Origin: Azospirillum sp. TSA2s
GTDB taxonomy: Bacteria > Pseudomonadota > Alphaproteobacteria > Azospirillales > Azospirillaceae
Assembly: GCF_004923315.1 (NCBI RefSeq)
Contig: NZ_CP039646.1
Span: 191,001-255,000, forward strand
Length of the DNA stretch: 64,000 nucleotides
Reading direction: 5' to 3'
Below are positions 8,774 through 19,089 of this stretch, piece after piece. Position 1 is the first letter of the stretch; the number at the start of each line of letters is the position of its first letter. Made by a program: the position numbers and the translations under genes. The notes below the pieces were generated by a model. The model was not told the origin of the DNA. It did no database searches and saw only the letters and a list, made by a program, of their open reading frames with translations.

Positions 8774-9728
8774 CACCATTCGTCCCCCGCCTGTCGCAGA
8801 CGGTGCCCACGCTGATTGCCGCCGCCGGTGAGCAGGCCAGCCTGCGGTTTCTGGAGTTCTTCGCGGCCGAGATCCGCAACCCGCACACCCGCCGGGCCTA
8901 TGTGCGGGCCGCTGGCGAGTTCCTGGCCTGGTGCGAGGTCGCTGGGGTGGCGTCGCTCACCGCGGTGCAGCCGTTGCACGTCGCGACCTGGATCGAGGGA
9001 CTGACGCGCAGCCACACGGCCCCGACGGTCAAGCAGCGGCTGGCGGCGGTGCGGCATCTGTTCGACTGGCTGTGGTGGTGGGCCAGGTGATGGCGGTGAA
9101 CCCGGCCGCCTCGGTGCGGGGGCCGCGCCATGTCGTGCGGGTGGGCAAAACCCCGGTGCTGGATCCAGCCGAGGCGCGGGCGCTGCTCGACAGCATCGAT
9201 GTCGGGACGGTGATTGGCCTGCGCGACCGCGCGCTGATCGGGCTGATGGTCTACAGCTTCGCTGGCGTCGGCGCCGCCCTGGCGATGCGGGTGGAGGACG
9301 TCTATCCCCAAAGCCGCCGGCTGTGGGTGCGGCTGCGCGAGAAGGGCGGCAAGGCCCACGCGCTGCCCTGCCACCACAGGCTCGAAGACTATCTGGTGGC
9401 CTACCTGGACGGCGCCGGCTTGCGGGACGACCCCAAGGGGCCGCTGTTCCGGACGATCGGCCGCGGCACCGGCCGGCTGTCAGACCGGCCGCTGCCGCAG
9501 GCGAGCGCCCACGCCATGGTGCGCCGGCGGGCCATCGCCGCCGGCATCGCCACGCTGCTCGGCTGCCACAGCTTCCGCGCCACCGGCATCACCGCCTACT
9601 TGGCCAACGGCGGCACGCTGGAGACCGCTGCCGTCCTGGCCAACCACGCCTCCACCCGCACCACCCGACTCTATGACCGCTGTAGCGATCGGGTCAGCTT
9701 GGACGAGGTGGAGCGTATTCGCATTTGA
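8770..9728 (+). pseudogene. Tyrosine recombinase (phage integrase family), frameshifted
   Basis: Two frames together make one integrase of about 318 residues. The first (8770-9090) gives the N-terminal SAM-like core-binding domain; the second (from about 9075 to 9728) gives the catalytic domain. The break is in a TGG-rich run near 9070-9085, where removing two bases restores continuity. In the catalytic domain the HxxR box (CHSFRATG), the late His (ANHAS) and the Tyr (RLYDR) are present. The first catalytic Arg, expected in a segment of the form FARVGA, is Gly here (FAGVGA). Two independent lesions argue for a long-dead gene. It follows the fic remnant with a four-base overlap. Confidence 0.8.
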
Positions 9729-9869
9729 GGGGCAGATCTGGGGAATGCTGGCCGGACTTGGTCCAATGCCGGCATAGCGGCCCCTCCAGGGCAGGCAGTT
9801 GGCACATTCCGCCGCAGGGAAGGGTGAGCGGCCGCTGCCTTGTTCCCAGCAATAGATTGGGACATAATC

Positions 9870-9900
9870 CAACTTACAGCGGAGAATCCGAGATAAGTTG
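9870..9900. promoter_or_regulatory. HipB operator candidate
   Basis: A perfect inverted repeat CAACTTA-N17-TAAGTTG lies directly upstream of the hipB start. Its spacing and place fit autoregulatory binding by the HTH antitoxin. An AT-richer stretch, TAGATTGGGACATAATCC, lies just ahead and could hold the promoter. Confidence 0.5.
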
Positions 9901-9904
9901 CCTG

Positions 9905-10216
9905 ATGATCCCATACAGTCTCATGACCCCTGGGGATGTGGCGCGGAGTGTGGCCGCGCGCGCTCGTGCCCGGCGGGTTGCCCTTGGGCTCACCCAGCAA
10001 GAGGTCGCCGAGCGCAGCGGGGTGAACATCTGGACGCTGCGGCGGTTCGAGGCCAGCGGCAAGCTGGCGTTCGATGCGCTGATCCGCGTCGCCGTCGTGC
10101 TCGACGCGATCGAGGCGTTCGGTGCGCTGTTCCCGGAACCGGAATTCCGCAGCCTCGATGAGGTGATCGAGCGGCCGAAGCGCCAGCGGGGCAAGCGTCG
10201 GACGGTGGTCCGATGA
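9905..10216 (+). CDS. hipB: HipB-type XRE antitoxin
   Basis: A 103-residue protein with a Cro/C1 helix-turn-helix (about residues 13-70: ALGLTQQEVAERSGVNIWTLRRFE) and a basic C-terminal tail (RPKRQRGKRRTVVR). It is expected to bind HipA and repress the operon through the inverted repeat at 9870-9900. The stop overlaps the hipA start by four bases (ATGA). Starts at 9905 and 9923 are both possible; 9905 is taken because it keeps more sequence, and neither has a strong ribosome-binding site. Confidence 0.85.
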   Translation: MIPYSLMTPGDVARSVAARARARRVALGLTQQEVAERSGVNIWTLRRFEASGKLAFDALIRVAVVLDAIEAFGALFPEPEFRSLDEVIERPKRQRGKRRTVVR

Positions 10217-11469
10217 AGCATGTCGGCGTTCTGGCGGTGTCGCTGCGTTGGGGAGAAGGCGACGAGGAGCCCGTCGGCCGCCTCGCCACCCGCGACGGGA
10301 AAACCTATGTCGAATTCGACGATGCCTTCCTCGCCTCCGGGCGGGTGCTGTCCTGGTTTCTGCGAACCCCGCGCCCAGGCGTTCTGCAAGGGCCGTACGC
10401 GCCGTTCTCCGGCCTTCATGGTGTGTTCGACGACAGCCTGCCCGACGGGTGGGGGCGGTTGCTGATCCATCGCCGAGCCGCTGCCAGCAAGATCAATCCC
10501 CTCTCTCTGACGCCCCTCGACATGCTGGCCTGCATGGGGGAGTGGGCGATGGGAGCCCTGGTCTACCGGCCGGAGACCGAGGAGCCCGTGGATACTGGCG
10601 CCATCGATCTCGACCGGATCGCCGCACAGAGCCGCCAAGTGCTCAAAGGGGCGCCCGAGGCGCTCTTTCCCACCTTGCTGCGGGTGGGCGGCTCCCCCGG
10701 CGGCGCCCGGCCGAAGGCGGTGGTTTGCCACGACGATCGCAGCGGCGATCTGATCCATGGCGCCCTGGTGGCGCCGGAGGGCTGGTCGCACTGGCTGGTA
10801 AAGTTCCGCGGCAAGGAGGATCCGGCGGACATCGGTCCGATCGAGCAGGCCTATGCCGAGATGGCGCGCGCCGCCGGTTTGACCCTGCCGCCCACCCGCC
10901 TGCTGCTGAGCGGAAGCCCAAAGACGCCCGCCTACTTCGCCGCGCAACGGTTCGACCGTGTCGGTCCGGCCGGCCGGCTCCATCTCCATTCCGCTTGCGG
11001 GCACCTCCATGCCGACTTCCGGCAGCCGAGCCTGGACTATAAGACGCTGATGATCCTCACCTTCCAGCTCACCAAGGATCATCGGCAGGTGGTCGAGATG
11101 TTCCGGCGCGCCGCCTTCAACCTGTTCGCCCACAACCGGGATGATCACGGCCGCCAGTTCGCCTACCTGATGGACCGGACGGGCAGCTGGGCGTTGGCGC
11201 CGGCCTACGACCTGACCTATGCGGACGGCCCCGGAGGCGAGCATTCCACCGCCATCCTGGGCGAAGGGCGGGATCCGGGCGAGCGGCAGCTGCGGGCGAT
11301 GGCGGCGGAGTTCTCCGTTCCGCCGGCCGACGTCACCAGCATTATTGACCAGGTGCGCGGCGCGGTGGACCGCTGGCGCGATTTCGCCGAGGACAGCGGG
11401 GTGGGGCGGACGTCACGCAGCCGGATCGGGTCTGTGATCGCGCCGCGGCGGACCGGTCGGAAACCCTGA
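10213..11469 (+). CDS. hipA: HipA-family serine/threonine kinase toxin
   Basis: A 418-residue kinase of the HipA family; the E. coli member phosphorylates glutamyl-tRNA synthetase and causes persistence. The N-terminal subdomain (about 1-105) is followed by the phosphate-binding loop GGSPGGARPK near residue 158. The catalytic-loop segment NLFAHNRDDHGRQ lies near residue 300 and the metal-binding LAPAYDLTYADG near residue 330. All these motifs look intact, so the toxin is probably active. The last 35 residues are basic and Ser/Arg-rich and may not be ancestral, because the gene ends abruptly against the traL-like remnant. It is coupled to hipB. Confidence 0.88.
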   Translation: MKHVGVLAVSLRWGEGDEEPVGRLATRDGKTYVEFDDAFLASGRVLSWFLRTPRPGVLQGPYAPFSGLHGVFDDSLPDGWGRLLIHRRAAASKINPLSLTPLDMLACMGEWAMGALVYRPETEEPVDTGAIDLDRIAAQSRQVLKGAPEALFPTLLRVGGSPGGARPKAVVCHDDRSGDLIHGALVAPEGWSHWLVKFRGKEDPADIGPIEQAYAEMARAAGLTLPPTRLLLSGSPKTPAYFAAQRFDRVGPAGRLHLHSACGHLHADFRQPSLDYKTLMILTFQLTKDHRQVVEMFRRAAFNLFAHNRDDHGRQFAYLMDRTGSWALAPAYDLTYADGPGGEHSTAILGEGRDPGERQLRAMAAEFSVPPADVTSIIDQVRGAVDRWRDFAEDSGVGRTSRSRIGSVIAPRRTGRKP

Positions 11470-11613
11470 CCGGAGGTGCCGCGACAGGCTGTCCCGCTGT
11501 CCTGCGGTGTCGACGCAGGGGACGAGCCGGCCGTTGGCGATGAGGTCCTGGGCTAAGCCAGACGAGATCATCGACTTTCCGCCCCCCGTTTTTCCCTGGA
11601 GTATCCTGTGAAT
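11470..11613 (-). pseudogene. TraL/ParA-like conjugation ATPase, N-terminal remnant
   Basis: The minus strand reads IHRILQGKTGGGKSMISSGL then AQDLIANGRLVPCVDTAGQR. This is the Walker A segment and first helix of a small MinD/ParA-like ATPase of the TraL type that sits behind traK in P-type transfer regions. There is no start codon (a TGA directly precedes the isoleucine codon), and similarity is lost at the hipA end, so only about 45 codons remain. Gene order with the traK-like gene supports the identification. Confidence 0.5.
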
Positions 11614-11686
11614 TCAAACAGGCGGTTTGGGGAACGCCGGGACCTCCTCTGCGGCCTGCTTGACCTTCAGAGTCATCCGTCGCTTC

Positions 11687-12031
11687 TTAAATCAGGTCTG
11701 CAGGGTTCTTCGCGCGAGGATTGTAGGTGAACTGCTTGATTTTGGGCTCGCCAGCGTCCGGTTTGGAGACCTGCGGCGCGTGTGCTGGCGGGTCGGGCAG
11801 CGGTGCCACAGGGGGCGTGCGCAGGCGCTCCTTCGGGTCCCTGGCCAGGATCAGCGAGGACACGTAACGCCAGAATTGTGAATAGGACATATCCAACTTT
11901 GACGCGTGTCTGCTGTAGACGGTCTTCACCGGCCAGCCCTGCTGCAGCTCAGTGCGGATCGTGTCGATCCTGGCTAGGAAGAGGGCGCGTCGATCACCCT
12001 TCCGCCGCTTTGCGGACTGCTGCTCAGCCAT
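11687..12031 (-). CDS. TraK-like relaxosome/conjugation protein
   Basis: A 114-residue basic protein with an N-terminal helical DNA-binding-like part (ELQQGWPVKTVYSRHASKLD, then YSQFWRYVSSLI) and a proline-rich C-terminus. It resembles IncP TraK-type accessory proteins, which bind the transfer origin. It is transcribed away from the oriT-like region and towards the traL-like remnant, the order found in P-type systems. A GAGG site precedes the ATG. The family call rests on one helical segment plus context, so other small HTH proteins remain possible. Confidence 0.6.
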   Translation of the reverse strand: MAEQQSAKRRKGDRRALFLARIDTIRTELQQGWPVKTVYSRHASKLDMSYSQFWRYVSSLILARDPKERLRTPPVAPLPDPPAHAPQVSKPDAGEPKIKQFTYNPRAKNPADLI

Positions 12032-12398
12032 TCTTGCCTCGTCATTGTGCCGAGGAGGAGAACGCTAGCAACCCATGAAACTGTCTGCAACCACAAGAAA
12101 TTTTCTGCAGTTATATGATATCGTATGAAATTATATGAAATGGAGTCTGCGAAACTCTGCGAACCTTTGCGAATGTCTGCGATTTTGACTCGGTTGGGAT
12201 ATGCCTTCGCAGAGTCTTGCTCATAATTTCATACGATTTCATGTTTTGTGCTTGCAAGATGTGTGTTGTTGGCCAACACGGGGAAGCCGTGTCGTCCCCC
12301 ACCACCCGCGCTTACTCGCCCATCGGGCTCGACACTGCTCTTGCTCTGCGAGGCCTACGGCGGCTGCCGCCGCTTTGAACGCCAGGGAGGAAATCACG
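12032..12398. other. oriT-like intergenic region with phased repeats
   Basis: This gene-free, AT-rich stretch lies between divergent traK-like and traJ-like genes, the place of oriT in P-type systems. It holds four tandem 10-base repeats of TCTGCGAANN (12146-12185) and an inverted copy TTCGCAGAGT at 12206-12215. A 15-base inverted repeat, ATCGTATGAAATTAT (12120-12134), has its complement at 12223-12237. There is also a palindrome TGTTGGCCAACA (12267-12278) and a hairpin ACACGG-GGAAG-CCGTGT (12276-12292). No nic consensus could be assigned with confidence. Confidence 0.5.
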
Positions 12399-12749
12399 AT
12401 GCCGAGATCGGGAACTGCAGAGACGAGGGAGCGGAACCGCCCGTTGCGGGTGGTGGTGTCGCCCAGCGAACGGGCACGCATCGAGGCGCAGGCGGCGGCG
12501 GCCGGACTGTCGGTGTCGGCCTATCTGCGGAACGTCGGGCTAGGGTATCAGCCACGCAGTGTGGTGGACCTCGACGCGGTCGAGCGCCTGGCGAAAGTGA
12601 ACGCCGACCTTGGCCGGCTGGGCGGCCTCTTAAAGTTGTGGCTGACCGACACGCCAGGGCGGGGTGTGCCCGTCGCGGACATCCGTGATCTGCTGGGTCA
12701 GATCAAAGACACCCAGGAAGACCTTCGCCATGCGGTGACCCGATTATGA
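12399..12749 (+). CDS. TraJ/MobC-like relaxosome accessory protein
   Basis: A 116-residue ribbon-helix-helix-type protein. The N-terminal part reads RPLRVVVSPSERARIEAQAA, followed by LSVSAYLRNVGLG, the usual pattern of MobC/TraJ proteins that help the relaxase open oriT. A strong AGGGAGGAAA site precedes the ATG at 12399. Its stop overlaps the relaxase start by four bases (ATGA at 12746), so the two are coupled. It is intact although the relaxase behind it is not. Confidence 0.8.
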   Translation: MPRSGTAETRERNRPLRVVVSPSERARIEAQAAAAGLSVSAYLRNVGLGYQPRSVVDLDAVERLAKVNADLGRLGGLLKLWLTDTPGRGVPVADIRDLLGQIKDTQEDLRHAVTRL

Positions 12750-12854
12750 TCGCCAAGCGGGTCAGGCGGACGGCGGCGACCTCCGATTTCGCAAGATTGG
12801 GCCGTTATATTCTGGCGGCCAAGACCGAGACAGCGGCGCAGTTATGGACGCGGA
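12746..12854 (+). pseudogene. MOB-P relaxase (TraI/VirD2-like), 5' fragment cut by IS21 element
   Basis: The first 36 codons (MIAKRVRRTAATSDFARLGR...) are the start of a P-type relaxase, which nicks oriT and pilots the transferred strand. Translation then runs into the IS21-family element at 12855. Joining base 12854 to base 15495 keeps the frame and gives a continuous ...LWTRTADYILDAKGGG... reading, so the original protein was about 656 residues. This short piece alone has no catalytic residue beyond the early N-terminal part. Confidence 0.85.
12849..12854. repeat. Target-site duplication, left copy
   Basis: CGCGGA here and at 15489-15494 directly flank the element ends. A 6-bp duplication is within the range known for the IS21 family. 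Confidence 0.8.
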
Positions 12855-12948
12855 TATGGCGCGACAATCAGGATGGAGAGCGCGACAATCAGGATGAGAC
12901 GGTCTGGGGTCGCGGCAGGAGCATGATTGACGCTGCAGTAGGCGGGTT

Positions 12949-15302
<2,354 letters not shown>

Positions 15303-15384
15303 TCATTGGCGTGAAGACCCTCGATCCTGGCTGCGTTCACCGCTTCCGCCAGCAGCGCCTTTCCCAAACAGAAAGACGCCGATG

Positions 15385-15437
15385 CCGCCGTCGTGCCTCC
15401 GGTCGGGCTACGCCCGACCTCCGACACGACGGCGGCA
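15385..15437. promoter_or_regulatory. Large palindrome near the right end of the IS21 element
   Basis: GCCGCCGTCGTG (15385-15396) pairs with CACGACGGCGGC (15426-15437), and an inner GGTCGGG-CTACG-CCCGACC continues the stem, giving a hairpin of about 53 bases. It lies between the right terminal repeat and istA. It could block read-in transcription or translation from outside, as known for other insertion sequences. Confidence 0.55.
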
Positions 15438-15488
15438 TTCCATTCTCATCCTGATTGTCGCCATTCTCACCGTGATTGTCGGGCCATA

Positions 15489-15494
15489 CGCGGA
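15489..15494. repeat. Target-site duplication, right copy
   Basis: The CGCGGA copy immediately outside the right end of the IS21 element matches 12849-12854. Confidence 0.8.
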
Positions 15495-17356
15495 CGGCGG
15501 ACTACATCCTCGACGCCAAGGGCGGTGGGGAAAAGCTGGCGTGGTCGCGCATCACCAACTGCCATTCCGAAGAACCGGGTTGGGCGATCCGTGAGCTCCT
15601 GGCGACCCAGGACCGCAACACGCGCTCCAAGGGGGACAAGAGCTATCACCTGATCGTCAGCTTCCCCGAGGGGGAGGTGCCGACCAGGGCGCAGCTGGAG
15701 GACATCGAGGACACGCTGTGCGCCGGCATCGGCTTTGCCGAGCACCAGCGGATCAGCGCCGCCCACAGCAACACCAAGCACTTCCATCTCCACATCGCGA
15801 TCAACCGGGTGCATCCCCGTAGCTTCCGCTGCATCGAGCCGTTCTACGATTACAAGGAGCTGTTCAAGCTGTGCCGGGCGCTGGAGCAAAAGCACGGGCT
15901 TCAGCTTCACCCGATGGACGGCCCAACACTGCCCGGCCGGCCCGGCGACCTGGAGGCGCACGCGGGCGAGGCGTCGTTCCTGCGGTGGGTGAAGGAGACG
16001 GCCGGCGCCGAGCTGGTGGAGGGGGCGGTCAAAGCGGCGAACTGGGGCGAGCTGCACGCGGTGCTGGAGCGCTATGGGCTGGCGATCCGGCCGAAGGGCG
16101 CCGGTCTGGCCATCGTGCAGGAGGCGACAGGGCTCGGTGTGAAGGCGAGCAGTGTCGACCGCAGCCTGTCGGCCAAATCGCTGACGAAGCGGTTGGGGGT
16201 TTATGAGCCACCCTCGGCACCGACCCAGCGCCAGTTGAACGGGGTGGCCGGCGACGGTGCCCAGGTCAGCACTCCCGCACAGCCAGGGCGCGGCTACCAG
16301 AGGGTGCCGCTGCATCGGCATGGCGACAGCAAAGCGCTGTACGCGCAGTACCAGGCGCAGCGGGAAGCGCTGCTCAAGGCGCGGGCCGCTCAGCGAGCTG
16401 CCCAGCGGCAGGCCCAGGCGGAACACGCCAAGGAGCTGGCGGGGTGGTATGCGGCCCGGCGGACGGAGATCAAGCGCAGTCCAGTGCTGACAGCGGCCGA
16501 GCGCCGGCACGCCTACACGATGCTGGCGCATCAGCGCCGGGCCGATACAGCGGCGTGGCGGCAGGAGCGAAGCCGACAGCGCCAGGGTGCGGCCGAGCTG
16601 GGTTTGCCGACATGGCAGGAGTTCCTGACAGCGGAGGCGAGCCGAGGCAATGAGGGCGCGGTGGCGGTGCTGCGCAGCCGGTCCCGCCGGCAGCACCGCA
16701 TGGCGGAGACCCTGCTGACCGCAGCCGACGCCGATGTGGCCCGGCACATCGTCTATGAGCGGCTGCGCCCGAAGGCCGGTAAGGACGGCGCGCTGGTCTA
16801 CCGGGTGGAGGATGGCGGGGTGGTGAGCGACGAGGCAACCCAGGTGCGGGTGACCGAGATCACCGCCGGGGCGGCCTTCCTCGCCCTGTCGCTGGCCGAT
16901 GACCGCTTCCGCGGTCAAGCCCTGGTGGTTGAGGGCACCGACGCCTTCAAAGCGCAGGTGGTGCAGCTCGCGGCGATGAAGGGGTTGGATGTGCGCTTTG
17001 CCGATCCCGAGCTCGAGCGGGAGCGCGCCCAGCTGGCCGACCGTATAACCCAGACCGAAGGATCGACATCGCTTTCAGATTTCATCTCCCGCCGGAACAG
17101 GAAGAGAGAAGCCGTAACGTCGATAGACCATACGCGCCTCTGGATGGCGAGCGACGCCGGCCCGGTGGTCTACCAGGGCCGCCGCAGGTTGCCAGACGGC
17201 GCCGAGGTGGTGCTGCTGCATCGAGGTGGCGAGACGCTGGTCAAGCCGGTCACCCCCGCCCAGGCCGCCAAGGCGAGCACATGGCGGGTGGGGCAGACGG
17301 TCGAGATGGACAGCCGGGGCCGCCTCCTTTCCCCATCGAGAGGGCGCAAGCGATGA
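15495..17356 (+). pseudogene. MOB-P relaxase, 3' fragment with LPD7/KfrB-like tail
   Basis: This is the large remainder of the relaxase cut by the IS21 element. It carries the conserved GDKSYHLIVSFPEGE motif and the metal-binding histidine box HSNTKHFHLHIAIN with the spaced histidines of relaxase motif III. A long helical middle follows, then a segment resembling LPD7 (GQALVVEGTDAFKAQVVQLA) and a C-terminal KfrB-like strand domain (GPVVYQGRRRLPDG). The N-terminal 36 codons lie on the far side of the insertion. An in-frame TTG at 15476 inside the IS end could start a truncated product. Whether such a product nicks DNA is unknown. Confidence 0.85.
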
Positions 17357-17483
17357 CGACGGCCGGTCCCTTGATTCCGACGCACCTTGCCTCATCAAGG
17401 GCTCCTCAAAATGCACCGGGTTGGCACTCGTTGGTGACCCTCGTCATATGATAGAGCCAGCCGGAACTTGTGGAGGTGCCGAC

Positions 17484-17714
17484 ATGCCAACAACAATGAC
17501 CTGGACGACACGGCACGCGGTGACGCGGATGTCCGGGTGCGATCTGGCGGTGGTTTGGCGCGGGCCGGATCTGTGGATCTGGACCGTCACCGTTGCTGGG
17601 GAGCAGGTCCGCTCTGGAAGTGCCCGGACGATGACCGGCGCTCAAGACGCCGCGGTGCGCGCCGCCAAAGCCCATACGGACGATGGCGGGCGCATCCAAC
17701 TCCCCCTGTTCTGA
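17484..17714 (+). CDS. Small hypothetical protein
   Basis: A 76-residue protein (MPTTMTWTTRHAVTRM...) with a central DLAVVWRGPDLWIWTVTV strand pair and a C-terminus ending in IQLPLF. I do not recognise it. The start at 17484 has a GGAGG site seven bases upstream. It lies behind the relaxase remnant and ahead of a good intrinsic terminator, so it may be the last gene of the transfer operon. Its small size makes the call uncertain. Confidence 0.5.
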   Translation: MPTTMTWTTRHAVTRMSGCDLAVVWRGPDLWIWTVTVAGEQVRSGSARTMTGAQDAAVRAAKAHTDDGGRIQLPLF

Positions 17715-17841
17715 TCGAATACAGAGCGCCTTTTGCAAAATGGGAGTAGATGCACAGATCTGTGGCGCCGTTCACAGGTCATTAAGGTGGAGAGCCCTAC
17801 TCTGATTTTAGGTTCTCATCCTCCCCGAACCGAAGTCTGAA

Positions 17842-17870
17842 GGCCGCATCTACTTGGATGCGGCCTTTTT
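17842..17870 (+). terminator. Rho-independent terminator
   Basis: GGCCGCATC (17842-17850) pairs perfectly with GATGCGGCC (17857-17865) over a six-base loop and is followed by five T. It would end transcription of the mobilisation region. The opposite strand lacks a good U-tract. Confidence 0.85.
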
Positions 17871-17923
17871 CTTGCCGATAATTTCGGCTGTCTGCCGCAC
17901 CGTCGTTGCGATCCTCTCCACCC

Positions 17924-19021
17924 CTACAGCAGGTCGGCGGCCGGGTTCTGGTGCACGGCGCCGGTCTGGAAGTAGCGGGCGGCGATGCGGTGGCTCTTGT
18001 GGCCGGAGAGCTGCATCAGCAGGTCGAGCGGGATGCCGTCGCGCCCGCCGGTGGTGAGGAATCCCGAGCGCAGGGAATGCGCGGCATAGGCAGCCGGATC
18101 CAGGCCGGCGGCCCGGGCGGCGCGCTTCACCACCTCGGCCACCACCCGGCCGTCCAGTGCCTTCGCTCCCCCATTTTCTCCCCGGCGCCGCACCACCCGG
18201 CCGCGCCGCGACAGCTCGCGGAACAGCGGCCCGTCACTGATGCCCTGGTCGGCGAGCAGCCGCAGCCAGCGGCGCAGGGCGTCGGCGGCGGCGCGCTTCA
18301 CCGGCACGTCGGTGCCCGCACCCTGCTGGTCAGTCTTCGAACGCCGGATCCGCAGGGTGAAGTCGCGCCCGGCCGCGGTGACGTCGGCCAGGCGCAGCGC
18401 CACCAGCTCGGAGCGCCGGCGGCCGCCGCTGGCGAAGGCGACGGCGAGGAGCGCACGGTCGCGCAGGCCGCGGGCGTCGTCCGGCAGCGCGTCGAGCATC
18501 GGCCCGAGCACCTCGTCACGGGTGGCGGCGCGTTTGGCCCGCGGGGTGATGCCGCGGGCGGCCAGGGCGCGGCGGGCCTGGCGCAAGAGGTCGCGCACGC
18601 CGGGATGCAGGGTGGGGCTGGGCAGGCCGCGGGCGCGGTGCAGGGCGGCCAGGGTGGCCAGCCGCCGTTCGGTGGTGGCCAGACCGAGGGGCCCCGGCCG
18701 GCGCTTCACGCCGGCGGCGGCCAGGGCAGCGTCGATGGCGGCCGGCAGGCTGATGCCGTCGCCGGTCAGGTCGACATGGTCGAGGACGAAGCTCACCACC
18801 GCCTCGGCCGGCAGCGGCAGAGCCGCCGGGTCGGTCAGGTCGAGGCCGAGCCGCCGCCCGGCCCAGGCGGTGAGGTAGCGGGTGTCGCTGCGCTGGGCCC
18901 GCGCGGTGTTGGCGGCGGTCGCCTGGGCGCGCAGCCGGCGCAGCCGCTCGGCGGCATCGGCGTCGAGGGCGATCGCCGGTGCCGGGGTGGTGCCCGGGGG
19001 CAGCGGAGCGGGAAGCGGCAC
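17924..19021 (-). CDS. Tyrosine recombinase, apparently intact
   Basis: A 365-residue integrase. The core-binding domain (about 20-160) precedes a catalytic domain with all expected residues: Arg in GGRRRSELVALR near residue 202, HSLRSG near residue 318, SGHKS near residue 340 and the nucleophile Tyr in AARYFQ near residue 348. It is a candidate for the integrase of the island. The first residues (PLPAPLPPGTTPAP) are proline-rich, and the gene begins directly against the truncated ISL3-type transposase on the same strand, so the annotated start could be internal to a fusion. Confidence 0.85.
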   Translation of the reverse strand: MPLPAPLPPGTTPAPAIALDADAAERLRRLRAQATAANTARAQRSDTRYLTAWAGRRLGLDLTDPAALPLPAEAVVSFVLDHVDLTGDGISLPAAIDAALAAAGVKRRPGPLGLATTERRLATLAALHRARGLPSPTLHPGVRDLLRQARRALAARGITPRAKRAATRDEVLGPMLDALPDDARGLRDRALLAVAFASGGRRRSELVALRLADVTAAGRDFTLRIRRSKTDQQGAGTDVPVKRAAADALRRWLRLLADQGISDGPLFRELSRRGRVVRRRGENGGAKALDGRVVAEVVKRAARAAGLDPAAYAAHSLRSGFLTTGGRDGIPLDLLMQLSGHKSHRIAARYFQTGAVHQNPAADLL

Positions 19022-19089
19022 GGGCGGCGTCTCGAGCAGGGGGGAGCGGGGGCGCCAGGGTCGCCGAGGGCGTCGGCGCCGTCAATCGC

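Noticed and set aside
12146-12185. Short phased repeats considered as a CRISPR array or replication iterons
   Set aside because: The units are 10 bases with no spacers, so this is not CRISPR. No rep gene is near, so the oriT context was preferred over an origin of replication.
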